From an uncultured Actinomycetes bacterium (GTDB taxonomy: Bacteria; Actinomycetota; Thermoleophilia; RBG-16-64-13), in NCBI GenBank assembly GCA_903873715.1, contig CAIQPS010000112.1:1-41263 (forward strand): a stretch of DNA of 41,263 nt, read 5' to 3'. The notes under the pieces are model-generated. The model saw only the letters and a program-made list of their open reading frames with translations. It did not search any database and had not been told where the DNA came from. Below, piece after piece: positions 31,103 through 38,193 of the stretch (its first letter is position 1; each line of letters begins with the position of its first letter). The translations under genes and the position numbers were made by a program.

Positions 31103-32335
31103 ATGAAAAGGCTGCTCGTCATCGGCGCCGGAACGGCGGGGACCATGGTCGTGAACCGTCTCCGGCGGATCCTCGATATCGACGAATGGAAGATCACCAT
31201 CGTCGACCCGGTCGAGACCCACTACTACCAGCCGGGGTTCCTCTTCATCCCGTTCGGGATGTACAGCAAGAACGACGTGCTCAAGCCCAGGCGGGACTTC
31301 ATCCCCGCCGGGGTGGAGATGATCAAGGCCCAGGCGGACGTCATAGAGCCGGACAAGAACCAGGTCAAGCTCATGGACGGCGCCATCCTCCACTACGACG
31401 TCCTCGTGGTGGCCACCGGCACCGACATACACCCTGAGGAGACCCCCGGGCTGGAAGGGCCCGAGTGGCACCGGTCCATCTATGACTTCTACAGCCTCAC
31501 GGGCGCGCAGGCCCTCGCCAAGCACCTGCGCACCTGGCAGGGCGGCCGGCTGGTGCTGAACGTCGTCGAGAACCCCATCAAGTGCCCGGTCGCGCCGCTC
31601 GAGTTCATCATGCTGGCAGACTGGTTCTTCCACGAGCAGGGCATCCGCGACAAGGTGGAGCTGATATACGCCACGCCGCTCCCGGGCGCGTTCACCAAGC
31701 CCATCGCCTCCAAGTATCTGGGTGACATCCTGGAGGGCAAGGGCATCAAGGTGGTACCGGATTTCCTGGTGGAGCACGTGGACCAGGACGCCAAGAAGCT
31801 GGTCCACTACGACGAGACCGACCTGGAATACGACCTTCTGGTCACCGTGCCGCTCAACAAGGGCGACGAACTGCTGGCCCGCTCGGGGATGGGCGACGAG
31901 CTCAACTACGTCCCGGTGGACAAGCACAGCTTCCTGTCCAAGGAGCACGACAACATCTTCGTGCTCGGGGATGCGGCGTCGCTGCCCACGTCCAAGAGCG
32001 GGTCGGGCGCCCACTTCGCCGTCGACTGCTTCGCCGAGAACTTCCTGCGGTACCTGGACGGCCTGGAGACGAACCCGCCCTACGACGGCCACACCAACTG
32101 CTTCATCGAGTCGGGCTTCGGCAAGGGCCTGCTGATCGACTTCAACTACGATGTGGAGCCGCTCCCCGGACGCTATCCGCTCCCGGGCATCGGGCCGTTC
32201 GCGCTGCTGCAGGAATCGGAGATGAACCACTGGGGCAAGATGATGTTCCGGTGGATGTACTGGAACATCCTGCTCAAGGGCCGCGAGATGCCGGTGCCGG
32301 CGCTCATGAGCATGTCCGGCAAATACCCGAAGTGA
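31103..32335 (+). CDS. Sulfide:quinone reductase-like flavoprotein
   Basis: FAD enzyme of the disulfide oxidoreductase fold, 410 aa, expected at the inner face of the membrane, where it would oxidise sulfide and pass electrons to quinone. FAD motifs are LLVIGAGTAGTMVVNRL at the N-terminus and VLGDAASLPTSKSGSGAHF near residue 288. Candidate redox cysteines are Cys161 (IKCPVAP) and Cys333 (TNCFIESG), the pair expected for SQR and flavocytochrome-c-type enzymes. Cys309 is also present. The C-terminus has amphipathic, Trp/Met-rich segments (WGKMMFRWMYWNILL) that could insert in the membrane. It follows arsR1 and precedes DUF1641 and sulfur-carrier genes. Confidence 0.88.
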   Translation: MKRLLVIGAGTAGTMVVNRLRRILDIDEWKITIVDPVETHYYQPGFLFIPFGMYSKNDVLKPRRDFIPAGVEMIKAQADVIEPDKNQVKLMDGAILHYDVLVVATGTDIHPEETPGLEGPEWHRSIYDFYSLTGAQALAKHLRTWQGGRLVLNVVENPIKCPVAPLEFIMLADWFFHEQGIRDKVELIYATPLPGAFTKPIASKYLGDILEGKGIKVVPDFLVEHVDQDAKKLVHYDETDLEYDLLVTVPLNKGDELLARSGMGDELNYVPVDKHSFLSKEHDNIFVLGDAASLPTSKSGSGAHFAVDCFAENFLRYLDGLETNPPYDGHTNCFIESGFGKGLLIDFNYDVEPLPGRYPLPGIGPFALLQESEMNHWGKMMFRWMYWNILLKGREMPVPALMSMSGKYPK

Positions 32336-32345
32336 TGGTGGCGTG

Positions 32346-33068
32346 ATGGACCAGCTACCTGACACCACGGGCGCGGCGGCACGCGCAGCCGCGCCGCCCG
32401 CCGGCGACACCGCCGACCTCGCCGCGCTCAACCAGAAGCTCGACGTACTGTCGGTCCAGGTGAGCTACCTGATCGAACAGGCCCAGGAGACGGCCCGCCG
32501 CCAGCGCGAGCGTTCCGAGCTGATGCACGACGCCCTGCCCATCGCGAACGACGCCATCAACCTGGTGACCGACCAGCTGGCCGAGATCCAGGAGTACATC
32601 GACCTGTCGGACATCCTGCGGGTCACCAAGCGGATCATGCGGAGCGGCCGCACCATCGAGAAGCTGTTCGACCAGGTCGACAGCCTCCTCGACCTCGCGG
32701 CCACGATGGGGCCGCTCGCCAACGATATGGTGGAGAAGGCCTCGGACCAACTGGAGACGGCCGAACGGCGGGGTTACTTCGCCCTGGCCAAGGGAGGCGC
32801 GCGCGCGATAGACCGCGTGGCCGCGTCCCTGACCCCGGAAGACCTCGACTGCCTGGCCGACAACGCGGTGGTCGTGATCTCCGCGTTCAAAGGGCTGTGC
32901 CAGCCGGTCGAGTCGACCTCGCTGCGCTCCCTGCTCGGGCAGATGCGCGACCCTGACGTCCGCAGGGGTCTCGCTGTGGCCATGAGGATGCTCGGAGCCG
33001 TCGGCGAGCAGTCCGCGGCACGCCAGGCCGGTGCGGCCGGACCGGCGGCCGAGTATCGGGCCGAGTGA
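32346..33068 (+). CDS. DUF1641-type protein
   Basis: 240 aa, helical, with Ala-rich ends. The central part, about residues 95-210 (LFDQVDSLLDLAATMGPLAN, LETAERRGYFALAKG, CLADNAVVVISAFKGLCQP), matches the DUF1641 style, a family of unknown function often encoded beside SQR-like flavoproteins. There is no catalytic motif I can name. ATG at 32346 is preferred over the GTG just before it. It starts 10 bp after SQR, suggesting a partner or membrane-recruitment role for that enzyme. Confidence 0.82.
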   Translation: MDQLPDTTGAAARAAAPPAGDTADLAALNQKLDVLSVQVSYLIEQAQETARRQRERSELMHDALPIANDAINLVTDQLAEIQEYIDLSDILRVTKRIMRSGRTIEKLFDQVDSLLDLAATMGPLANDMVEKASDQLETAERRGYFALAKGGARAIDRVAASLTPEDLDCLADNAVVVISAFKGLCQPVESTSLRSLLGQMRDPDVRRGLAVAMRMLGAVGEQSAARQAGAAGPAAEYRAE

Positions 33069-33114
33069 CGGACGGAACAAGACCGAGAAACCCACGATCA
33101 GGAGGAACGGCCGA

Positions 33115-33435
33115 ATGGCTACCCGGGTCATCGCAGGCAAAGAAGTGCAGGTCAACGACGAAGGTTTCATGACCGACGCGACCGAGTGGAACAAGGACAT
33201 CGCCGCGGCGATCGCCGTGGAGGAGGGTATCCCCGAACTCACCGACAATCACTGGAAGGTTATCGACTGGGCGCGCGACCAGGCCAAGAACGCCAACTGG
33301 AAGTCGCCGACCCTGCGTCAGATCACCACCGGCACCGGAGTCAACACCAAGGAGCTCTTCGCGCTGTTCCCCAAGGGCCCCGCGAAAAAGGTCGCGCGGG
33401 TCTCCGGCCTCGGCAAACCCGAGGGCTGCGTCTAG
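33115..33435 (+). CDS. DsrC/TusE-family sulfur-relay protein with a single C-terminal cysteine
   Basis: 106 aa. The DsrC/TusE fold is clear: IAGKEVQVNDEGFM, EWNKDIAAAIAVEEGI, ELTDNHWKVIDWARD, then TLRQITTGTGVNTKELFALF and the flexible arm GLGKPEGCV. The penultimate Cys105 is the sulfur-carrying CysA. The second arm cysteine of true DsrC, 11 residues earlier, is Ala94 here. The protein can carry a persulfide but cannot form the intramolecular Cys-Cys bond used in the Dsr cycle, so it is closer to TusE-like proteins. ATG at 33115 has GGAGGA eight bases upstream. Confidence 0.9.
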   Translation: MATRVIAGKEVQVNDEGFMTDATEWNKDIAAAIAVEEGIPELTDNHWKVIDWARDQAKNANWKSPTLRQITTGTGVNTKELFALFPKGPAKKVARVSGLGKPEGCV

Positions 33436-33497
33436 CCGCCACCGTCACCTCAGGCACACCCGCCGCACACGCACGAAATATTGGAGGGACACCGAAA

Positions 33498-34004
33498 ATG
33501 GCCGACGAGACTCCCCGCCACATAGCGTTCATCTGCTCCAAGGGTGACTTGGACATGGCCTACCCTGCCCTGGTCATGGGCTGGGCCGCCCTCGGCAACG
33601 GGGTGGACGTGAGCCTCTTCTTCACCTTCTGGGGCCTGGACATGGTCACCAAACACCGCATCGACAAGTTGCAGTTGGCCCCGGTGGCCAACACCAGCAT
33701 GAAGATGAGCATGATGATGCCGATGCCCAAGAACTGGGGCATCCCCAACCTCATGGGCATCATCCCGGGCATGACCCGCTTCGCCACCTGGATGATGCGC
33801 AAGAAGATCGCCGCGGTCGGCGCGCCTCCGGTGCGCGAGTACCTCGAGATGATGCAGGACGGCGGCGCCAAGATGTACGCCTGCAAGATGACCTGCGACA
33901 TGATGGGCCTCGGCCAGGGGGACTTCATCGACGGAGTGGTCTCAGGCGTGACCGCCGCGGACTTCATCGACATGACCGAAGGGGCGCAGATCATCTTCAT
34001 CTAG
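33498..34004 (+). CDS. DsrE2-like sulfur carrier protein
   Basis: 168 aa of the DsrE/DsrF/DrsH-like family. It has ICSKGDLDMAYPALVMGWAA, the family-typical LFFTFWGLDMV, a long Met-rich middle (SMKMSMMMPMPKNWGIPNLM), and the probable sulfur-binding loop YACKMTCDMMG with Cys129 and Cys133. Cys13 is also present. DsrE2-type proteins bind persulfide sulfur and exchange it with TusA. ATG at 33498 has GGAGGG nine bases upstream. It is the last gene before the terminator at 34054. Confidence 0.9.
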   Translation: MADETPRHIAFICSKGDLDMAYPALVMGWAALGNGVDVSLFFTFWGLDMVTKHRIDKLQLAPVANTSMKMSMMMPMPKNWGIPNLMGIIPGMTRFATWMMRKKIAAVGAPPVREYLEMMQDGGAKMYACKMTCDMMGLGQGDFIDGVVSGVTAADFIDMTEGAQIIFI

Positions 34005-34053
34005 CCGCCGGACGTGCGGCGGCGCCGGCAGGCGCCGCACCATGGACAGCTAA

Positions 34054-34088
34054 GAAGGGCCGGACTGAGTCATCCGGCCCTTCCTTTT
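34054..34088 (+). terminator. Rho-independent terminator after the SQR-DsrE2 operon
   Basis: An 11-bp stem (GAAGGGCCGGA pairing with TCCGGCCCTTC, 34054-34064 with 34073-34083), an 8-base loop and CTTTT after it. It separates the two sulfur operons and has a GC-rich hairpin-prone patch just before it (34006-34040). Confidence 0.85.
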
Positions 34089-34143
34089 GCCTTGAGACGC
34101 CCCTAAGACGCCGCTAAGACTTCCCTATCGCTCCTTTAAATGG

Positions 34144-34172
34144 TTGACAGCCCGAATATCTATGTATATCCT
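34144..34172 (+). promoter_or_regulatory. Promoter of the arsR2-tusA-hdr operon with ATAT palindrome
   Basis: Consensus TTGACA (34144-34149), a 17-bp spacer and TATCCT (34167-34172). The imperfect palindrome ATATCTATGTATAT (34156-34169) overlaps the spacer and -10. AT-rich ATAT-N6-ATAT shapes are common for ArsR operators, so autoregulation is likely. Confidence 0.7.
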
Positions 34173-34242
34173 CAATCCTGCAAATACGCGATAGAGCAAA
34201 TGCGCAGCAAGTCACTAAGGTTTTCGAGCAGGAGTCGCCCCG

Positions 34243-34677
34243 GTGGATATGCGCCCCCTCTTCAAGATGCACGCGGCGGTATGCCAGGCTCTCTCCAGCG
34301 AGCACCGGCTGGCCATCATGTACGGCCTCAAGGAAGGCGAGCGCCGGGTGAGCGACATCGCCGACGATCTCGGCATCACCGTGCACAACGCCTCCCAGCA
34401 CCTGCGGATCCTGCGCCAGGCACTCCTCGTCCGGCCCCGCAAAGAGGGCCAGACCGTCTACTACTCCATCGCCAACCCCAAGTTCATGGAGGCCTGCGGC
34501 CTCATGCGCGAGGCCCTGCTCGAAGAGCACCAAGCTGAGGGAACGGCGCTCCACGCGGCCGCCGGGCTGTTCGACCCCGTGGCTGCCCTGTCCGTCTATT
34601 ACAGCGCCGTCGACGGCGACCACGATTCTGGTAACAGCCGGGCGGGTCTTCCGAACCCGCCATCGGTTGAAGCATAA
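34243..34677 (+). CDS. ArsR-family regulator, copy 2
   Basis: 144 aa, a close paralogue of the protein at 30670. The two are alike from MRPLFKMHA through KEGQTVYYSIANPKFM to the EEHQA region, roughly three in four residues by eye. The cysteines equivalent to Cys21/Cys92 are Cys14 and Cys85. A 25-residue C-terminal tail with no similarity to copy 1 follows. GTG at 34243 has AGGAG eight bases upstream. It heads the operon with tusA and the hdr genes, whereas copy 1 heads the operon with SQR. Recent duplication with matched operators would let both operons respond to one signal. Confidence 0.92.
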   Translation: MDMRPLFKMHAAVCQALSSEHRLAIMYGLKEGERRVSDIADDLGITVHNASQHLRILRQALLVRPRKEGQTVYYSIANPKFMEACGLMREALLEEHQAEGTALHAAAGLFDPVAALSVYYSAVDGDHDSGNSRAGLPNPPSVEA

Positions 34678-34720
34678 GCAACGGACCCAGTGACCAACCC
34701 CCCAGAAAGGGAGAAAAGAA

Positions 34721-34966
34721 ATGGACCTTTCCACACTCAAGGGCGACAAAGTCGTAGACGCGCGCGGCACCTCGTGCCCCGGCCCCATCCTGGCCGCCAA
34801 AAAAGGCATGGCTGAGGTCAAGGTCGGCCAGATCATGGAAGTGCTCGCCACTGACTCCGGCACCCTCAAGGACCTGCCCGCCTGGTCCAAGAAGCTCGGC
34901 CACGACTATCTCGGCCACGTCGAAGAGCCCGGCTACATGAAGCTCTTCGTCAAGAAGCTCAAGTAG
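34721..34966 (+). CDS. tusA: TusA-family sulfurtransferase
   Basis: 81 aa. It has the conserved CPGPILAAKKGM motif with active Cys19 at the start of helix 1, and the two-layer alpha/beta TusA fold (VVDARGTSCPGP, IMEVLATDSGTLKDLPAWSK). TusA proteins hold sulfur as a cysteine persulfide and hand it to partners such as DsrE-type carriers. ATG at 34721 follows GGGAGAAAAG. First structural gene of the hdr operon, so it is the likely sulfur donor or acceptor of the Hdr-type complex and the link to the DsrE2 product upstream. Confidence 0.93.
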   Translation: MDLSTLKGDKVVDARGTSCPGPILAAKKGMAEVKVGQIMEVLATDSGTLKDLPAWSKKLGHDYLGHVEEPGYMKLFVKKLK

Positions 34967-35008
34967 CCGCCGCCAAGCGTCGCAAGCACCTACCGAAAAG
35001 GACCGGCC

Positions 35009-35434
35009 GTGACCGCAACAGGGGGGTTCGCCCCGAAGATCCTGGTCTTTTCGACGCACACCATCTCCGATCCGGGTATCGACCTGGCGGGTAGTTCGCA
35101 CCTCCACTACTCGCCCACCGTCATGGTGATAAGCCTGCCCTGCACGAGCGGGATCAGGCCGGATTGGATCACCTACGCCATCGAACAGGGCTTCGATGGC
35201 GTCTTCGTCGCCACGGACGGAGAGGAGTGCGCCTTCCTGCCCAACTGTGCCGAGCTCAGCTCGCACATCGTCAGCCGGGCGCAGGAGATGCTCAAGGAGA
35301 AGGGCTACGAGCCCCGCCGGGTCCGGATGGCAGCCATCTGTTCGGTGTGCGCCGACCCGTTCGTGAACCACATGGCCGAGTTCTCCGCGGCACTCGCCGA
35401 TCTCGGCCCGTCCACCGAGGAGCGTGCCGCATGA
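35009..35434 (+). CDS. MvhD/FrhD-like electron-transfer protein with altered cysteines
   Basis: 141 aa, related to the hydrogenase delta subunit MvhD that links hydrogenases or dehydrogenases to HdrA. The order PKILVFSTHTIS, GIDLAGSSHLHYSPTVMVIS, LPCTSGIRPDWITYAIEQGFDGVFVA matches MvhD. The usual first cysteines (CCNWC-type) are replaced by Ser/Thr. Remaining cysteines are Cys45, Cys74, Cys80 and a CxxC (Cys111, Cys114) in a place where MvhD usually has none, so any cluster is coordinated differently. GTG at 35009 has AAAGGA upstream. The stop overlaps the next gene (ATGA), implying complex formation with HdrA. In Qmo complexes the equivalent domain is fused to QmoB. Confidence 0.75.
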   Translation: MTATGGFAPKILVFSTHTISDPGIDLAGSSHLHYSPTVMVISLPCTSGIRPDWITYAIEQGFDGVFVATDGEECAFLPNCAELSSHIVSRAQEMLKEKGYEPRRVRMAAICSVCADPFVNHMAEFSAALADLGPSTEERAA

Positions 35435-38193
35435 GCGCCGGCAGCGAGACCAAGAAGAAGTACGACGCTCTGGTGATCGGCAGCGGCATCAGCGGCATGG
35501 AATCAGCCCTCAAACTGGGCGACATGGGGTACAAGGTGCTCGTCGTGGAGAAGGAGGGCAGCGTCGGCGGGAAGATGATCCTGCTGAGCAAGGTCTTCCC
35601 CACCCTCGACTGCGCCAGCTGCATCTCCACGCCCAAGATGGGCGCCACCATCCACCATCCCAACCTCGACGTGCTCACGTATGCCGAGGTGGAGAACGTG
35701 CAGCAGAACGGCCGGGGCTTCAAGGTGAAGGTCAAGCAGAAGGCCCGGTTCGTGGACCAGCAGGCCTGCACCGGCTGCCGCCAGTGCGAGATGACCTGCA
35801 AGGTCGCCGTGCCCGACGAGTTCAACGCCGACATGGTGTCGCGGCGGGCGGCGTACATCGCCTTCCCGCAGGCGGTGCCGAAGAAGGCGGTCATCCAGAG
35901 GGAGGGCACCTCGCCCTGCACCTACACCTGCCCGGCGGGCATCAAAGCCCACGGATACGTGGCGCTCACCCGTGCCGGCGAATACGAGAAGGCCTTCCAG
36001 CTCGTGGCCGACGCCACCCCGCTGGTGGGCAGCCTGGGCCGCGCCTGCTACGCCCCCTGTGAAGAGGAGTGCACCCGCGGGCTGCTCGAAGGGCCGGTCA
36101 ACATCCGCAGGATCAAACGGTTCCTGGCGGAGACGCACTACGCCGAACCACGGGTGGCGCCTGAGAAGGCTTCGCCCAACGGCAAGAAGGTCGCGGTCGT
36201 CGGTTCCGGTCCGGCCGGCCTCACCGCCGCCTGGCATCTCGCCCGCAAGGGATACGAAGTCAAGATCTTCGAAGCCGCCCCCCTTCCCGGTGGCATGCTG
36301 CGCCTGGCTCTGCCGCCTTACCGCCTTCCCGGTGAGGTGGTGGACCAGGACGTGGCCAACGTCACCGACCTGGGTGTCGAGATCCAGACGAACGCCAAGG
36401 TGGAAGACCTCGAGGCCCTCAAGGCTCAGGGGTACGACGCCATCCTGGTGGCCATCGGGACCCATCTCGGCACGAAGCTGCGGGTCCCCGGTGAAGATCT
36501 CAAAGGGATCACCCGGGCTACGGAGTTCCTCCGGGCCGCCAAACTGGGCGAACCGCTCGAGGTGGACGGCAAGCGCGTAGTGGTCATCGGGGGCGGCAAC
36601 GTCTCCATGGACGCCGCCCGCACCGCCCTCCGCCTGGGGGCCGCCTCGGTCCAGGTGCTCAGCCTCGAGTCCCTCCAGCAGATGCCGGCCCACGAACACG
36701 AGATCAAAGAAGCCAAGCTGGAGGGCATCACCTTCCGGCACGAGTGCGGCGTGCGCAACTTCGAGGGTGACGGCGCCGTCAAGACCGTCGTCCCGATGCG
36801 CTGCGTGTCGGTCTTCGACGAGACCGGCCGCTTCAGCCCCAAATACTCCGACAAGAAGCTTGCTCCCATCGAGTGCGACCTGGTGATCGTCGCGGCCGGC
36901 ATGCGGCCCGAGTCGGGCGAGTTCGGCCTGCCGATCAACCCGTCCGGCACCATCGTCGTGGGCAGCGACACCATGCAGACCGAGATCCCGTACGTATTCG
37001 CCGCCGGCGACGTCGTGGCGGGCCCGACCATGATCACGAACGCGGCCGGCCTCGGCCGCCGCGCCGCCTACTTCATGGACCGTTGGATGCAGGACCTGCC
37101 GCTCGACTCCTACGACCTGGACACCCCGCTCCCCATGGTGGACAAGCAGGGCGTCATCGGCCGCCAGACCACCTACCGCGAGATCCAGCCCAAGCGGGCA
37201 CGCGAAGTAGTGCGCCTGGCTCCCGGCGAGTTCTATCCCGACGAGGAGACCCTCACCGAGGACGAGATCCTCAGTTGCACCGGCCGCTGCCTCGACTGCG
37301 GCGTTTGCTCCCAGTGCAACTCCTGCGTGGACGTCTGCCCGGCCGACTGCATCGACCTGAACATGAAGGACCAGGAACTCGACATCGACGTGGACACCGT
37401 GGTGCTGGCCACCGGCTACACCCTCTTCCCCGCCGACCTCAAGCCGCAGTACGGCTACGGCAAGTACAAGAACGTCATCACCGGCATGCAGATGGACCGC
37501 CTGCTGGCCCCCACCCGCCCGTTCAACTCGGTGCTCCGCCCGGGCGACGGCAAGGTGCCGGACAGCATCGCGTTCATCCTGTGCACCGGCTCCCGCGACG
37601 AGACCCTCGACGCCCCGATGTGCTCCCGGATCTGCTGCATGTACTCCATCAAGCACAACCAGCTGATCATGGGCGCGCTCCCGCTGGCGGACGTGACCGT
37701 CTACTACATGGACATCCGGACCCCCAGCAAGGGCTACAACGAGTTCTTCGAGCAGGCGAAGGCCATGGGCGCCAACTTCGTGAAGGGCCGCGTGGCTGCG
37801 GTCACGGAGAAGGAGGGCGGCAACCTCATCCTCAAGTATGAGGACATCGAGTCCGGCACCCTCACCGAGACCGAGCACGACATGGTGGTGCTCGCGGTGG
37901 GCGTGCGGCCGAACGATGAAGCCGCTCACCTCTTCGCCGACGGCCTGCTGAAACTGGACGAGTACGGCTGGGTGGGCGAGCGCGACGAGGACATGGACCC
38001 CGGCGCCACCAACATCCCGGGCGTGTTCGTCGCGGGTGCGGCCTCGGGCGTCAAGGACATCCCCGACTCCATCCTGCACTCGGGCGGCGCTGCTTCGCAG
38101 GCCGCCGCGCACATCGAGAGCAACCGGGCGGCGAACGGCGGCGCCAAAGCGGCCGGCGACCGAGCCCCGGAAGTCGCGGAGGTGACGAGATGA
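35431..38193 (+). CDS. hdrA: HdrA-like flavoprotein with an inserted GltD-type NAD(P)H domain
   Basis: 920 aa. Residues 1-155 are the start of an HdrA/QmoA core (VIGSGISGMESALKLGDMGY, TLDCASCISTPKM, ferredoxin motif CTGCRQCEMTC). Residues about 156-560 form a GltD-like unit. It holds the Cys-rich N-domain (CTYTCPAGIKAHGYVALTRAG, CYAPCEEEC), the FAD motif VVGSGPAGLTAAWHLARKGY at about 255 and the nucleotide motif VVIGGGNVSMDAARTALRLG at about 384. From about 610 the HdrA core resumes with CTGRCLDCGVCSQCNSCVDVC and ends in HdrA-type ILHSGGAASQAAAHIES. One chain would join NAD(P)H oxidation or reduction to HdrA flavin and clusters. ATG at 35431 overlaps the MvhD-like stop; the frame is open further upstream but inside that gene. 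Confidence 0.9.
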   Translation: MSAGSETKKKYDALVIGSGISGMESALKLGDMGYKVLVVEKEGSVGGKMILLSKVFPTLDCASCISTPKMGATIHHPNLDVLTYAEVENVQQNGRGFKVKVKQKARFVDQQACTGCRQCEMTCKVAVPDEFNADMVSRRAAYIAFPQAVPKKAVIQREGTSPCTYTCPAGIKAHGYVALTRAGEYEKAFQLVADATPLVGSLGRACYAPCEEECTRGLLEGPVNIRRIKRFLAETHYAEPRVAPEKASPNGKKVAVVGSGPAGLTAAWHLARKGYEVKIFEAAPLPGGMLRLALPPYRLPGEVVDQDVANVTDLGVEIQTNAKVEDLEALKAQGYDAILVAIGTHLGTKLRVPGEDLKGITRATEFLRAAKLGEPLEVDGKRVVVIGGGNVSMDAARTALRLGAASVQVLSLESLQQMPAHEHEIKEAKLEGITFRHECGVRNFEGDGAVKTVVPMRCVSVFDETGRFSPKYSDKKLAPIECDLVIVAAGMRPESGEFGLPINPSGTIVVGSDTMQTEIPYVFAAGDVVAGPTMITNAAGLGRRAAYFMDRWMQDLPLDSYDLDTPLPMVDKQGVIGRQTTYREIQPKRAREVVRLAPGEFYPDEETLTEDEILSCTGRCLDCGVCSQCNSCVDVCPADCIDLNMKDQELDIDVDTVVLATGYTLFPADLKPQYGYGKYKNVITGMQMDRLLAPTRPFNSVLRPGDGKVPDSIAFILCTGSRDETLDAPMCSRICCMYSIKHNQLIMGALPLADVTVYYMDIRTPSKGYNEFFEQAKAMGANFVKGRVAAVTEKEGGNLILKYEDIESGTLTETEHDMVVLAVGVRPNDEAAHLFADGLLKLDEYGWVGERDEDMDPGATNIPGVFVAGAASGVKDIPDSILHSGGAASQAAAHIESNRAANGGAKAAGDRAPEVAEVTR

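Noticed and set aside
33115-33435. True DsrC of a dissimilatory sulfite reductase system
   Set aside because: The second arm cysteine is Ala94 and no dsrAB or dsrMK genes are in the window.
35503-38112. Long minus-strand open frame opposite the HdrA-GltD gene
   Set aside because: Antisense shadow of a clear gene; no recognisable domains.
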